Shown here piece after piece: positions 44,816-56,099 of a stretch of 64,000 nt of DNA. The DNA comes from Sipunculus nudus (Eukaryota > Annelida > Sipuncula > Golfingiida > Sipunculidae): assembly GCA_026874595.1 (NCBI GenBank), contig CM049318.1, forward strand, positions 27,928,956 through 27,992,955, read 5' to 3'. The translations under genes were made by a program, and so were the position numbers. Numbering within the stretch: the first letter of the stretch is position 1; each line of letters starts with the position of its first letter. Below the pieces are notes generated by a model. It ran no database searches. It was not told where the DNA came from and saw only the letters and a list, made by a program, of their open reading frames with translations.

Positions 44816-46501
44816 CTACAGAAAGAACAGGTGTTAGGCTACACTAAAATACAAAATTTTCTCCCTACACTCGAATAATAAATACAGATCGAGTTAATGG
44901 GCATTTTTATTAATTTTGAAGCCAGCTATTCATCTATCTTTTCTTTTGAAATTTTGGGATTTAAAGCTCACTAAGTGTATGGAAAGGGATTACAAATTGG
45001 AGTAACAACTGTCAGAAGCCTCGAGTGTTAGTTGGCGCTAATTGCAATTAAGACCTGATAAACCCATTAACGCTATTGTGCCGCGGTGTCTGGCGCAACG
45101 GGGGCAAGGCCTTTGATTAAGCGAGTCTGCTAGATGTAACTCCCGCGGCCCGCTGTAACTTGCTGAAGCGGAGAGCAAAATATCCAGTAACTGAGCGGTA
45201 AATCACTAGAGTAACATTGACCGGAATTATGAATGAGTAAATGGTTTGATTTGTCAAGAATTATGCGTTACAAACTTATCTAGACAGTTCTCGTGTTGAA
45301 GAATCAATGGATCGATTTTGGGATAGATACAGTCATTCTGCATCAACTTCTACCGTGATTCATGACGGACAACTGGTAATAGTAAACCTTACTTTCCCTG
45401 AATTACTTCGGAATTATAAAAATTTACATCAGTTCCCACACTTCTGACTAATATTAATAATTAGCAAAGTATTATAGTATTCCTTCGATAAATAAATATT
45501 TTGACGCTTTTGACCGGATGACTTTCATTTTGATGGATAACAGCGAGCCATCGCCCGCTCTGTCACTGACGGCGTTATTCTAGTATTATTGCATATCTTT
45601 ACCGCAGCCGGGAATTAATGAGATGTTCCGAAGTCATGCCGAAGGGGGGTCTCTCGCGCTGTATCAATTAGCGCCGGGCTTATCAGCGGCATTTCTATGT
45701 GCCTTTGAGCAGCGAGTTTTATGACCCCCGTTAGCAACATTCGACACGCCCAGACTCTCACTTGATACTCCAGTCTGTAATCTCCTTGGTGATATGTATT
45801 AATACATGTAATTCCAACTGTACAAAGTTTGCATTACGCCGCTTTGGCGGATTCATGCGCTTGTTTATCTACCAGATTACTACAGGAAAAGCAAAGTAAC
45901 TAATCCAGTTGGTTGCACAAATGCGAAGGTTAAATGGTCACTGGGTACAAAACGCCCTTTGCAAAATCCTGGTTGATCTGCCTTTCCGACATTTGCCCTT
46001 GTTGAATGTGGTTGGATTATTCCTCCCAGATGTTATAAAAACGTGGTCATTAACTAACAGTGGCAGGAAAGGAAATCAAAGTTGGAAAAAACTTATATAT
46101 ATATATATATATATACCATTTATGGACTGTGTGACACATATAACTTAAGTGTTCGGTTTTATAAAATAAGGTAATAATGTTTCCAGTATATTTGTATTTT
46201 AAACTAGGATTATATACATAATATTTCATAGTAAACTCAGAAATACAACCAGTCTGTTATTCTGATTAATAATTTATTTCCTTTCAAATACATAAATATT
46301 ATTATTTGAATATCAGGGGGGAGGGGGTTACATTGAACATCAATTCTTGTTGGAGGATATGTCCCTCATGTTAGCAAAAACCAACCAGCCAGTGTGCGAC
46401 TGGATCGGTGTTTCCCGGTCTATTTTGTTGGGTCAATGAATTATCTGACGTTAATAGACGGAATTGGCCCCTTTAAGTTATTGGTGATGACGGTAGCTCA
46501 C
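44816..46501. other. Intron Y6b-Y7a with two GC-rich islands
   Basis: This 1.7-kb intron has two GC-richer, low-ORF islands (about 45030-45240 and 45530-45780) in AT-rich sequence, plus a short (TA)n run at 46097-46116. The islands carry homeodomain-like TAATTG/CAATTA and a TCF-like CCTTTGATTA motif. No gene is seen. Confidence 0.5.
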
Positions 46502-46729
46502 CTTCGATTTCCGACAAATCCCAGGATCCTTCTGCAGAGCTTCCGGTTGTGATCGACAGTGCGTGGATCGGGTGTGGATCAGGATCCGTCCATTGTACGT
46601 GTTGTGAGCTGCCTATTTGTGAACCCTTCCCTACGGCGATGATTCCGTTACCCCACCGGATCCACAGGTACACGGAGTCGTTACACGAAAGAACCCCAAC
46701 TCTGTTACTCGAGGCGACTGCAGCGCCAT
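46502..46729 (-). CDS. Exon Y6b: FAMeT domain type 6, C-terminal half
   Basis: A 228-nt exon, phase 1 to phase 1 (acceptor ct at 46730-46731, donor GTGAGC). It reads NGAAVASSNRVGVLSC, YLWIRWGNGIIAVGKG, PIHALSITTG and WDLSEIEG. The first codon (AAT) uses the A left by Y6a. The short upstream intron (46730-46999) carries an AAT/ATT-rich repeat at about 46885-46935. Confidence 0.92.
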
Positions 46730-46999
46730 CTAGAAAGAGTTGGACTTGATTATTTATAGTGTGCTAAAAATAGATGTATCTTTCTATCCAACTCTTTTAT
46801 CTTTCCATATAGGTTATTAATATTGTTTAATTAATGTATTGTTTAAGAGATGTGAAGTGAAATCATCAGAGCTGTTATTCAGGTATAATAATAATAATGA
46901 TAATAATAATAATAATTATTATTATAATTATAATATATTCAGACAAACAAAATTTCGAATTAGCCGACTTAAGTTTATTTATGTGATGAAACTCCTTAC

Positions 47000-47212
47000 T
47001 AATTTCCTTTCGTATCTCCGTTCGCTGGTTATTGTTGGCACCAAACACCACTTCATACGCGTCATGGTCCACGATTCTGTAAACTCGGGTCAAGGCCACG
47101 CGGACATCCTGACACGACATGACCCGGAACAGGAAGTGATTGTCGTCTCCGGCCGGTAGCCAAAGTCTGTTGTACTGCGCGTCACCAACAGTCCAGAATG
47201 TAGCAATTCGAC
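47000..47212 (-). CDS. Exon Y6a: FAMeT domain type 6, N-terminal half
   Basis: A 213-nt exon, phase 1 to phase 1 (acceptor ct at 47213-47214, donor GTAAGG). It reads GRIATFWTVGDAQYNRLWL, FLFRVMSCQDVRVALTR, DAYEVVFGANNNQRTEIRKE. With Y6b it sums to 441 nt. The 716-bp intron upstream has no recognised feature. Confidence 0.92.
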
Positions 47213-47928
47213 CTGAAAATAAGAATATGGCACAATTCATGAAAATATGTTTGATTTTGGTGGTAAATACAGTTGATTACAGACGATCGCAATTTGACAC
47301 TTCTCGTATTCTGTTATAAACTTTACAAAAATTACACATATTAGGCCAAAATAAAAAAAAGGTATGGTTCTAGGCACTTTTTTTCATAAATCAATGCGGG
47401 CGGGCGGTTTTTTTAATTTTTAATTTTTTGGTATGTTTCGATAAAAATGACAAATGATTAGGGAAAAGCATGATAATAACAGATTTATTTTGCTAAACAA
47501 GTAAAAGCCCTACATAAGAAAGGAAATTGTAGGATTTTATCTCCTTGAAAGAAATGTCCGAGCGGTTGCAGCACAAAATTGGTAAATTTCTATTGAAAAT
47601 CAAAATAAAAATTTTTGATGCGGGGGTTTAAAATTGATGCGGGCGGTGCCTGGGAACCATACCTTTTATTTCTTTGACCTTAGCAGTATACCCTTACGAC
47701 ATCCAACCTTTGACATTCTGGTTTTAGTCCGTTTTTGTTTTGAAATGCTTGCGAGGAAGGAATCACTAAATGTTGGCTGAGAGGAACGAGACACGAAGAT
47801 ACTCCGAGGTTATTGCCAATACGTGAATCTATCAGCGGAGCTGTTGTGATTGGACCTGTAGCGGCAGAGAACTCGGCAGAATCGCAATAATAGTAGGATG
47901 TATTTTATAAAATAACGGTTATTCAAAC

Positions 47929-48147
47929 CTGTCCTGTCGTCTATTGACCATTCTTCTGGTTGACTGCTGTTGGTGGAAACGGAGACAGCTGTGATAGTCT
48001 GTATGACTGGAGCTGTCCACGTGACCAGCTCGTTCTGAAGCTCCAGACCACGTCCCACTTTTAGTGTAGCCCCACTCCACGTGATCCAGAAACTCCGAGA
48101 CTCGTTACAGCTCAAAACGTTAGGAGTTGATACAAACCCGCTAGAAC
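47929..48147 (-). CDS. Exon Y5b: FAMeT domain type 5, C-terminal half
   Basis: A 219-nt exon, phase 1 to phase 1 (acceptor ct at 48148-48149, donor GTTTGA, weak). It reads GSSGFVSTPNVLSCNES, SFWITWSGATLKVGRG, LVTWTAP and WSIDDRTG. SGATLKVGR parallels VGATITVGR in Z5b. The next intron (48148-48905) has several 'aacatcggg'-type short repeats near 48560-48790. Confidence 0.9.
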
Positions 48148-48905
48148 CTGTATATTTGTGACATTGCGTCAGGGTAAAAAGAATGTAGGAAGACATATAC
48201 ATGTAAAGAAAATTGCATTTTGTCCGCACATCAATTAAAAAAACAGTACTCAAACATCATTATGGATACTATAAAATAGGGTAAACACTGAAGAAGTACC
48301 TCAATACATAATATTATATGAAATAAAAGTAAGATTAAGCAATGCATTTTTGCACATTCAGGAAAAATAATTTTGGCGATAACTTCATCACGGAACCTTA
48401 ATACTGCATAAGCCATACGTCGGATGGTTGCGTGGGAATGGTTAGTGGTATTTGATATCTAGACCAGATAAAAGAAGTCCGGCGATTGTGAAAGAGGTGA
48501 ACCGGATGTTAAAAGAAGACCTTTACTTGACTGATGTTACACCAAAGTTGTTCCGATGTAAAATCGGCTTAACATCGGGAACCATCGGGACAGACCGGAA
48601 ACATCGTGTAACATCGGGGGGAACTCGACAAGTGATATACAAAGCGCGGTGACACTGGAAAATTGTTAACATGCTCAAAATTTGTCTTGATTTTTGTTGC
48701 GACCGGGATAACATCTAAAAATACGTCGGGGTAATATTTGGACACGTCGCCAGACTTCGGGAGACATTGGTTAACATCAGGGTAACATATATCACATCAA
48801 TATATCCCGTCTGTTAAGCCACGTTTATGTGTGAAGGATCCTTGCGGTTTGCATTCTGGCGATAAAAGTCGGATTATATTTCAACTTCCATGTCACGTGA
48901 CTTAC

Positions 48906-49121
48906 CTGCAGCGCCACTGAGCATCTGTATCATGGAATACTGGTTGTTACTGAGACCCAGACTGAAGACATAGCCCACGGAGGTTTCCCCTTGACGTACA
49001 CTCAACAACACATGCGCAGACCCGCAACACATGACCGAAAAAGTGAAGACGTTACGATACGTGGTGAACCAGGCGTACTTATAGGAGTAGTCCCCAGGAG
49101 TGATCAATGTCATCAGGTGAC
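48906..49121 (-). CDS. Exon Y5a: FAMeT domain type 5, N-terminal half
   Basis: A 216-nt exon, phase 1 to phase 1 (acceptor ct at 49122-49123, donor GTAAGT). It reads GHLMTLITPGDYSYKYAWFT, FTFSVMCCGSAHVLLSV, GYVFSLGLSNNQYSMIQ, then MLSGAAG. It carries an extra Cys next to the conserved one. The intron upstream (49122-49658) has no feature. Confidence 0.92.
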
Positions 49122-49658
49122 CTGTCAGAAAATATTTTTAAACTTAGTATTTATATCCAAATTTTAAAAAAAAAAAAAGATGAAATATTTCTTTTTATGA
49201 GAGGTTCTTTCATAATAATCAATTTAACCAAGCTAACTCGTAGAGGATAAACTTAAATATCGGATTTGAGATTTGTGAACCCACCACATTAGAACGCTGG
49301 AGAACGGTACATCAGAATTAATTCAACATTTGGTTTCCAATTTTCGTGAGTTATTAAAACTCCATGTGAATAGACAAGGATCGGAAAATTAGAATATGTC
49401 TGAATTAACGCTATCCACGCGTTAAGACCACCCATTTATAACTTACATTCAAATCAGGTTCTCTTTCTATTTTTATTATTTAGAAACAATAAACGTTTAC
49501 GTTTTAATATATTTTTTTTGGCACACAATTCGCAAAATCAAATGCGAGAGATTATTTCATATTTTATCGTATGTTATGCTTAATGCTGCAGGGATTAAAA
49601 ATACAATCAAAAACGTTTATAATAGAACCTATAAAATTTAGAATTTGGTAGCAAATAC

Positions 49659-50102
49659 CTTCAATCTTCCCGAATTCCCATGTTCCTTCTGATTTTTCGC
49701 CAGTGCTTATTGACAACATACTGACAGGGTATGGATTCTCATCCCGATAACTGACCAGTCCATTTTCTTGGACATAAGGTCCGGTCCCGGCAGCGATATC
49801 ACCATCAGTCCACTGGATCCAGTAATACTGAGAAGTGGTGCAGTCCACGACGGTGCCAGTAGTAACCGAAGCGACCTCTGTCGATTGTCCATTGAACTTA
49901 CGGTTGATTATAGACTTGGTGTTATTGACAGAAAAAATAATTTCGTACGCATGCGTGTCGGTGTTACCTATAAACTCAGAGAGGACTACCGACGCCTCTG
50001 CGCATGTGCGTAATTTAAACACCTGTGATGTCCTGTCGGGAACGTTCAGTGAAGCCTGGCCGAAGTCCTTTCTTGCAGCAGTATTGAGTGTAAGATATGT
50101 CC
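49659..50102 (-). CDS. Exon Y4: FAMeT domain type 4 (complete, single exon)
   Basis: A 444-nt exon, phase 1 to phase 1 (acceptor ct at 50103-50104, donor GTATTT). It reads GTYLTLNTAARKDFGQASL, QVFKLRTCAEASVVLSEFIG, HAYEIIFSVNNTKS, VVDCTTSQYYWIQW and WEFGKIEG. NTDTHAYEI is shared with Z4a. The intron that splits Z4 is absent here. Confidence 0.92.
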
Positions 50103-50378
50103 CTGTATATTGTTGTAAAATCATATTTTAAACAAGGAGAAATGGAATTTGCATTTTTAAATAGTGAACAAACAAATGTTTAAAAAGTATTTCATATTAC
50201 TTAATATAATAGATATATCGGTATCAAAATCTAATGAAATATGAAAGAAATGGTGAAATATATTTATGTTATTTTGAAAGACAATTTTAAAAAGGGTTAG
50301 TTTTGGGGGAGTTAGTTTTGATAACTTTTAAACTGTGTAATCATTCAAAATGTATGGCATAACTTATTATTTGTGTAC

Positions 50379-50834
50379 CTGAATCTTCAGGAAACTCCCA
50401 TTCTGCAGCAAGGTTTAGGTACATCATCCCAAACGAGGCTACGACTACCCCACGTGACGTGTCGTCATCGTAAGAGATAATCACGTTCTGGTAGAGTGGG
50501 CCGCTTCCGATCTGGATTCGTCTGTTCTTCCAACTGATCCAGAACTGATTATACACCCAGCAGTCCACCACGCCCTGGCTGTCCGCCTTCTCTGTGTGTA
50601 CTATCGAGCCTCCATCTTTTATCGTCAGTGTGGTTGATTTACCCATCTCTGAGCCAATCAGGAACTCGTAAACGACGCTGTTAGCGCTTGTTGATGTGTC
50701 TTTACGGAATTCTACCAGAGAATCGTAGCAGGCTTTCAATCTGAAAACGAGGCTGGTCCTATCAGGAACATACAGGTAGCTTTTACGGTAGTCTGATGTT
50801 CCTGAGTATGGTGTATTCAGCACCCAAGAGTCAT
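50379..50834 (-). CDS. Exon Y3: FAMeT domain type 3 (complete)
   Basis: A 456-nt exon, phase 1 to phase 1 (acceptor ct at 50835-50836, donor GTACAC). It reads YDSWVLNTPYSGTSDYRKSY, LVFRLKACYDSLVEFRKD, VVYEFLIGSEMGKS, VVDCWVYNQFWISWKNRR and WEFPEDSG. The initial Tyr codon uses the T left by Y2b. Confidence 0.92.
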
Positions 50835-51343
50835 CTATGAAAATAAAGTGAATATATCTCAGCTAGTCCTGGGAAAGTGAATTCTGATCTGTATGTCCCC
50901 GATCATCTTTTACAAAATTGAGTGACTTTCAAAAAGTCACTTCATTTCAGACAAATGTACTCCGGTATGACAGTGTAAGGAAAAGGTTTAAAAAGAGAAC
51001 ACTAGGTGAATGCCGAAGTTGACAATTTGAAAATTATAAAATTAAGGGTTTCACAATACGAAATAACCTTTGCAACACAATTATATTGGAGCAATTAGGT
51101 GCTAAATAGCACAAAATGTGCTTGACAACACTAAGCCAGTTTGAAACATTTGAAAAAAATTCCAAACGATACATCTTGATTAAATACCATTCATATTGCT
51201 AAGAAAATCATATTATTAGAACAAAAATCAGTTTATAGTCCAAAAGGACTCAATAAAATTCTTCAGATCTACAGCATTATGACATCAAGTGACTATAAAA
51301 ATAGATGACTAGGCTGGATGAGTCTGTGTTCTGTGTATTCTGG

Positions 51344-51550
51344 ATATGGGTTCATCCCCATTCGTGCGTAAGTATGTGTGTGAGTTTGCATATGCGTTTG
51401 TTGTTGTCTACTTGTCTACAACATTACTTACGCAATCAGAACGGAATCTTTTAGGAAGAATCGATAAGATTTTGGTGTGGATCCCGCACATGATCTGGAT
51501 TCACCAACGTCATCAAGTAATATTCTTAACTACAGAGTCACTTATGCACA
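51344..51550. repeat. Dispersed repeat 'ATGCGTTCAT' family, copy 3
   Basis: 'atgggttcatccccattcgtg', 'cttacgcaatcagaacggaat', 'ggtgtggatcc' and 'aacgtcatcaagtaatattc' match the other two copies. It lies in the Y2b-Y3 intron (50835-51843), which has no gene. Confidence 0.7.
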
Positions 51551-51843
51551 AATGCACTTGAGAATAGGACCGAGAAAGTAAATGCAAACACGGTTTTGGG
51601 GGCATCCCACAATAACCATCCCCCCCCCCGCAACCTATACATAAACATGGCATCTTGTGCTTTGACCATGGTCAGACAATAATATTTTCCTTTTGAGTTC
51701 CGGTATATTATTTATAAAATCCACTTGTCAACACCAATATTATACAAAAGCCGAGTGGTCACATTTTCTGAAGCTCTCTTCACGTAATGATTAATTTACA
51801 AGGAAATGTCTACTTAATCAATCATTATTACTCTTTTACTCAC

Positions 51844-51990
51844 ACAGGACACTCCTGAGCTCCCATGATCCCTCGCTTCCGGTGTCTGTCGTGAAGGATA
51901 ACGCTGTCACTCTCTCAGGGGTCGGGTCATTGTAGACCATAAACCTCTGGTCATAAATCTGTAGGCCTATCCCAGCTTCAATCTCTCCAC
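51844..51990 (-). CDS. Exon Y2b: FAMeT domain type 2, C-terminal part
   Basis: A 147-nt exon, phase 1 to phase 1 (acceptor ct at 51991-51992, donor GTGAGT). It reads GGEIEAGIGLQIYDQRFM, TALSFTTDTGSEGSWEL and RSVL, and leaves a T as in Z2b. With Y2a it sums to 435 nt. Confidence 0.9.
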
Positions 51991-53291
51991 CTGCAATGTA
52001 TCCATATATAGGAATGACGTCTCTATTCAAATTGAAATATATCTACCTGATTTATTTTCATTTTTCTTTCCTTTTTCCGTGCAAATCTGCTTTGAAACAA
52101 AAATACATTTCTACATAAAAAGATTCAAGCTGAGCCTTATGTCTTCAAGGATTTCTTTAAAAAGAGCGCCGCAAGGGTGCATTATAAGCCCGTGACCTCT
52201 GACCTCATTAAATATACGTGGATTTTGTTTATTATCGAACTCGGGCGAGAACATAAATTAAATGCCTGGTAGCTTGCACTAAAAATTATCGGACGGACGG
52301 ACAGACGGACAGACCGTGGGTTTACCATAATACGTCCAGTCATACACTATCGTATAAAAACAAGACCTTTATCTTCTGAGGACACACACACACTCACATT
52401 CACACACACACATATATATATACTCATTAGGCAATAAATAGATAAAGAAATCAGACGAATATGAGAACATCCTTCTCTCAGTGAGGAACAGGATCAAACA
52501 GTTATTACCTAAATCTTTAATATGTCTTTCGCTGTATACGTCATATTTAAAGAAGAATAGGTGTTTGTAAAATAAATGTCCCAGAATTCGCCGAAAAACT
52601 GAGTTATGATATTATATAAAAACAGGAAGATCCATCACTGACTTGACCGCTTCTGCGAGACACCTTCACGAGAATTGTAGGGAGTAGCGCCATCAATTAA
52701 ATTCAGCGTTTGTTGACCTTGCAAAGGTTTTTGACCTTGTCAGTCAAACCACTGTGTCACCAGAATGATTGAGCTTAATCACATCATTGCACAAAAAGCT
52801 TGATATCTGTGGTAAATATTCGGACATCACATGGACAGTATGTGAAGTGTACCACCATGTTAGCAATGCTCTGTCAGTTACGCCTAACTTGGCTCGGTCA
52901 ACTGATTAGATTCAGTACAAGGTAAATGGAACCTTCATGCAAACATGGCTCTTCTAAGGATCACTTGTACGGCCAGGTTTAGAGTTGTGTAGGAAAAGTA
53001 GGAGGATTGTTTTTCAGACCCACAGACTCACAAGTCAGCACAAATTTGCATTGATAAATTGGAAAATCCGTCATGATAGCGGGTGTCCTGGAGGCGTTTT
53101 GTGAGTATGGTCACAGCCGCCATAGGACACTAAAGAACAAAAGAGGAAGGTAACATATTCAGATGAGGAATCTTCAAATATGGTTACTGCAAGAGAAATT
53201 ATCACTCACTGAGGACGATTATGATATACAGTCTAAGATGATAATGACGGACTACTGTATATCTACCGTGTATGAGTCGATGTCCACCTAC
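51991..53291. other. Intron Y2a-Y2b
   Basis: 1.3 kb with a GGAC/AGAC tract at about 52289-52314 (the same motif class as near 5290) and CA-rich sequence around 52382-52415. No gene is seen. Confidence 0.6.
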
Positions 53292-53579
53292 CTTGCCAGC
53301 TTATCCAGAATGGACGAGGGGCATCACAGTTCAGGATATCCGGGGAAGGGACTGTGGTCTGTATGATGCTGCCTTTACGGATGTACGACTCCTGGTTGTC
53401 ATTGCCGCCAAACACGATCTCGTACTTGATGCTGCTTTCCTCTTCCGATTCCGCTGCCAAGGCAACCGTTGCCTGTTTACAAGCCTGGACGCGGAAGGAT
53501 AAGAACCGCGTGCCGTTGGAGGTGACCCACATTCGTTTATAGTCCTTTACTGGTGGGGTTATTGTCATCACAGCGCGCA
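53292..53579 (-). CDS. Exon Y2a: FAMeT domain type 2, N-terminal part (possible alternative first exon)
   Basis: A 288-nt exon, phase 1 to phase 1 (acceptor ct at 53580-53581, donor GTAGGT). It reads VRAVMTITPPVKDYKRMWVT, LSFRVQACKQATVALAAES, IKYEIVFGGNDNQESYIRKG, ILNCDAPRPFWISWQG. The acceptor context CTACTTGCAG and its phase match Z2a, so I call it internal. The frame is also open upstream through an ATG at 53634 that gives a signal-peptide-like sequence. Confidence 0.88.
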
Positions 53580-53738
53580 CTGCAAGTAGTTCGGAGATGA
53601 CAATGAATCTTAAAGAAAATATTTGACGGATCATTAGTTTTCTTGCCAAAAAGTACTAAATATCAAAAGGCGGATTTTAATCTTTGAATTTGTCTGCTTT
53701 TAATTGTGCGGAAATGCAGGTTCGTTTTATCTTACCCC

Positions 53739-53747
53739 TTATATATA
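53739..53747 (-). promoter_or_regulatory. Possible TATA box upstream of Y2a
   Basis: The minus strand reads TATATATAAGGGG about 105-113 bp before the in-frame ATG at 53634. The TATAAGGGG core is the same as in the putative gene II promoter. TA-rich sequence is common here, so chance is quite possible. Confidence 0.25.
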
Positions 53748-53893
53748 CGAGTTTCCTCTATTTCCGAAGCATCGGATATCTTCCATTTGAAAAAATCCTA
53801 TCCTTATGTTGATAAATTTATCCACGCAGATTAGATAATTGCTGCATGAGAATGTGTTAAGCAGCACGCATATGTGTATTCCTAATATATGAA

Positions 53894-53898
<5 letters not shown>

Positions 53899-53939
<41 letters not shown>

Positions 53940-53962
53940 CCTATATATATATATATATATAT
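53899..53962. repeat. (TA)n microsatellite
   Basis: Two TA runs separated by 'ggcc', just left of the Y1b donor. Confidence 0.95.
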
Positions 53963-53976
53963 GTCAGCATACTGAC

Positions 53977-54109
53977 CGGCACTTCTGGTAAAGGTCCATA
54001 GTCCGGTTTGACCATTGGTTGTCGCAAATGATATGGCATTGACAGGACGGGGGAAGGGCGGCCGCCATGTCACAAATGCTTTACTGCCAACTCCTATCCC
54101 TTGTCCGGC
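53977..54109 (-). CDS. Exon Y1b: FAMeT domain type 1, C-terminal part
   Basis: A 133-nt exon, phase-0 acceptor (ct at 54110-54111), phase-1 donor GTCAGT. It reads AGQGIGVGSKAFVTWRPPFP, RPVNAISFATTNGQTGLW and TFTRSAG. Same length and phases as Z1b. With Y1a it sums to 438 nt. Confidence 0.88.
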
Positions 54110-54489
54110 CTATAAGGAGCAATATCGATCAGAGCATCTGTATACTAGCTACCTTACATTAATTAACGAGGGATTTTTTTTTATATCTGATCAAGAACAG
54201 TCTAATAATATGATATGGTTTGAAGTGAAAACGGTAAAAAGTGTTTTAAGTTAATATACGAAATAGGTTTATAGAATCTTAATTAACTGTCCCTTCTGAA
54301 TCAGGAAATATTTTAACTTTGTTAAATAAAAGAAAACTCTTTGAGTGTATACACTCTAGAAATTCTGTAGAGGTTATGGGGTATTAAGAATTGAGAACAT
54401 GATTTTCACAAAATGACGAAAATTAGTTTGTATGCAAGCACAAAAGTAATTAAAGATTTTTACACAATCATAATATCTTAATTTCTTAC

Positions 54490-54794
54490 ACTGATCTGTC
54501 CATCATAGAATCGGACCCAAATTGGAAGAGGTCGATCACAACTCAGATACGGTCCTCCTGTTTTTCTGGCACCGACTGTCCCATTCACCGTTTCCTTGAT
54601 GTAATACCCTCTATTGTTATCAGCTCCTAAGATAATCTCATACGCCGGAAGTTCATTTGTCGGCGCAGCCGCGAGGGCGATGTGGGCGTCGCTACAGGCC
54701 ATCAGTTCAAAGCGGAGATATGATTGGTCGAGGACAAGCCACACTTTACCGAACACGTGTTCTGACTCGGTGTTGTAAAGAAAGGTCTCGTCCA
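54490..54794 (-). CDS. Exon Y1a: FAMeT domain type 1, N-terminal part
   Basis: A 305-nt exon, phase-1 acceptor (ct at 54795-54796), phase-0 end before donor GTAAGA. It reads VDETFLYNTESEHVFGKVWL, LRFELMACSDAHIALAAAPT, YEIILGADNNRGYYIKE, YLSCDRPLPIWVRFYDGQIS. Joins the linker exon at 55416 in frame. The flanking introns (54110-54489 and 54795-55415) hold no gene. Around 55070-55160 two 'ttttcccggccga'/'ttttccggccga' stretches form a local direct repeat. Confidence 0.92.
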
Positions 54795-55415
54795 CTGAAA
54801 CGTAATTACACACAGTAGCCATGTAAAAGTGAATATTACATGTGATTACATGTAAAATATTGTTGTAATATTTCCTGAACAAAGGACATACATGTATTTG
54901 TAAATGCAGTGTCGATTTCTTTATATATTCATCCAAACAACAAGTTTATGTTAATTGAGTAAATGTTTAATAACTTTATTTACTAATTTACTTATCCCAA
55001 AGTAGCGTATTTTTTTGCTAATTTAATATTTTTTTAAAATTATATCTAGAATTTGAAATATTAAGCAGTTTTCCCGGCCGAATTTTTAAAAATCTGTCAA
55101 GAAAAATAGGCTCCAAAAATCCTTGACAATGTAAAGGATTTTCCGGCCGATTTTTATCAGGCAAAACAAAATAGGGTAGATGCGATGGCGGAACCGAAAA
55201 GAATCGGCTGATCTACAACATAACTTTCCTTCTTTTTATTATTTGTGACACAAGTAATAATCTTGGAGACAACATCAGAAGTAATCAAAATGACCGGAGA
55301 ATTCTGGTGATCTCCGGGAAAAATCGGTAGGTGTGCGGGCTTCACTGGCCTGGGAAATTGTGTTGATTTCGGCCGGCCAAAAAATCGACAGAAGGAAGGA
55401 CGGCTTAAAACTCAC

Positions 55416-55445
55416 CTGCGATTCTCGGGGGAGGTTCCGGAGTAA
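55416..55445 (-). CDS. Linker exon of block X (Pro-rich)
   Basis: A 30-nt exon, phase 1 to phase 1, encoding VTPEPPPRIA between acceptor TATTTTCAG and donor GTGAGT. It sits between X12 and Y1a, the same position as the L1-L4 series after Y12, and keeps X and Y in one frame. The 654-bp intron upstream has no feature. Confidence 0.75.
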
Positions 55446-56099
55446 CTGAAAATAAGTAAAATACCTTTATAAGCATGTTTTATGGAAATCGCTAGTTTAG
55501 TAACACGACATTACATCACCACTAACATGAATACTTTCCATCTGAATAGCATGTATCTAAAATAATGATCTTGATTATATCTATATAGAATATCATTTAA
55601 AGCTGGGGTAAAGGGAACATTCCACAGAAGGTCAGCCGCATGTCCCAGTGTCATGTGACAATGTTTCCAAACAGAGGCTGGGTTCTGATGCGTTTGCTTG
55701 ATGCAAGTGAAAGGTAATACACTGATTATGGAAATGACGAAACTACCAATGCACGTTTTCTTTCATGAAAATGATTGTGCTGAGAGTTCCTGAAATACGC
55801 AACAATCGTGTTATCTGTCTTTTTTTCTCATTGGGTCACTTCAGTCACTTCCGAGTTTTAAAACACTTGTTCATGGAAATGCTGAGAGCTCCTTAACCAA
55901 TTACACAGCCTGTTGTGGTGTTGTTGTGGAAAATAAAAAGAAAGCATAGTTCTGTTAGAAATGGGTTTATTTTACGCAAAATCTTCAGTTATGACCTTTT
56001 TATGAAAAATATTTTTAAGGAATATATTGAAACTATGAGTTTGCTTAGTTTGAAGGATACACCTAAATATGAAATTTTTTTTCTTATGCGGAATCTTAC

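Noticed and set aside
53292-53649. ORF start at 53649 as initiator of a new gene
   Set aside because: The first codon there is TTG, not ATG. The sequence above 53579 is separated from the exon by a conserved splice acceptor. The ATG at 53634 is kept only as a possible alternative start.
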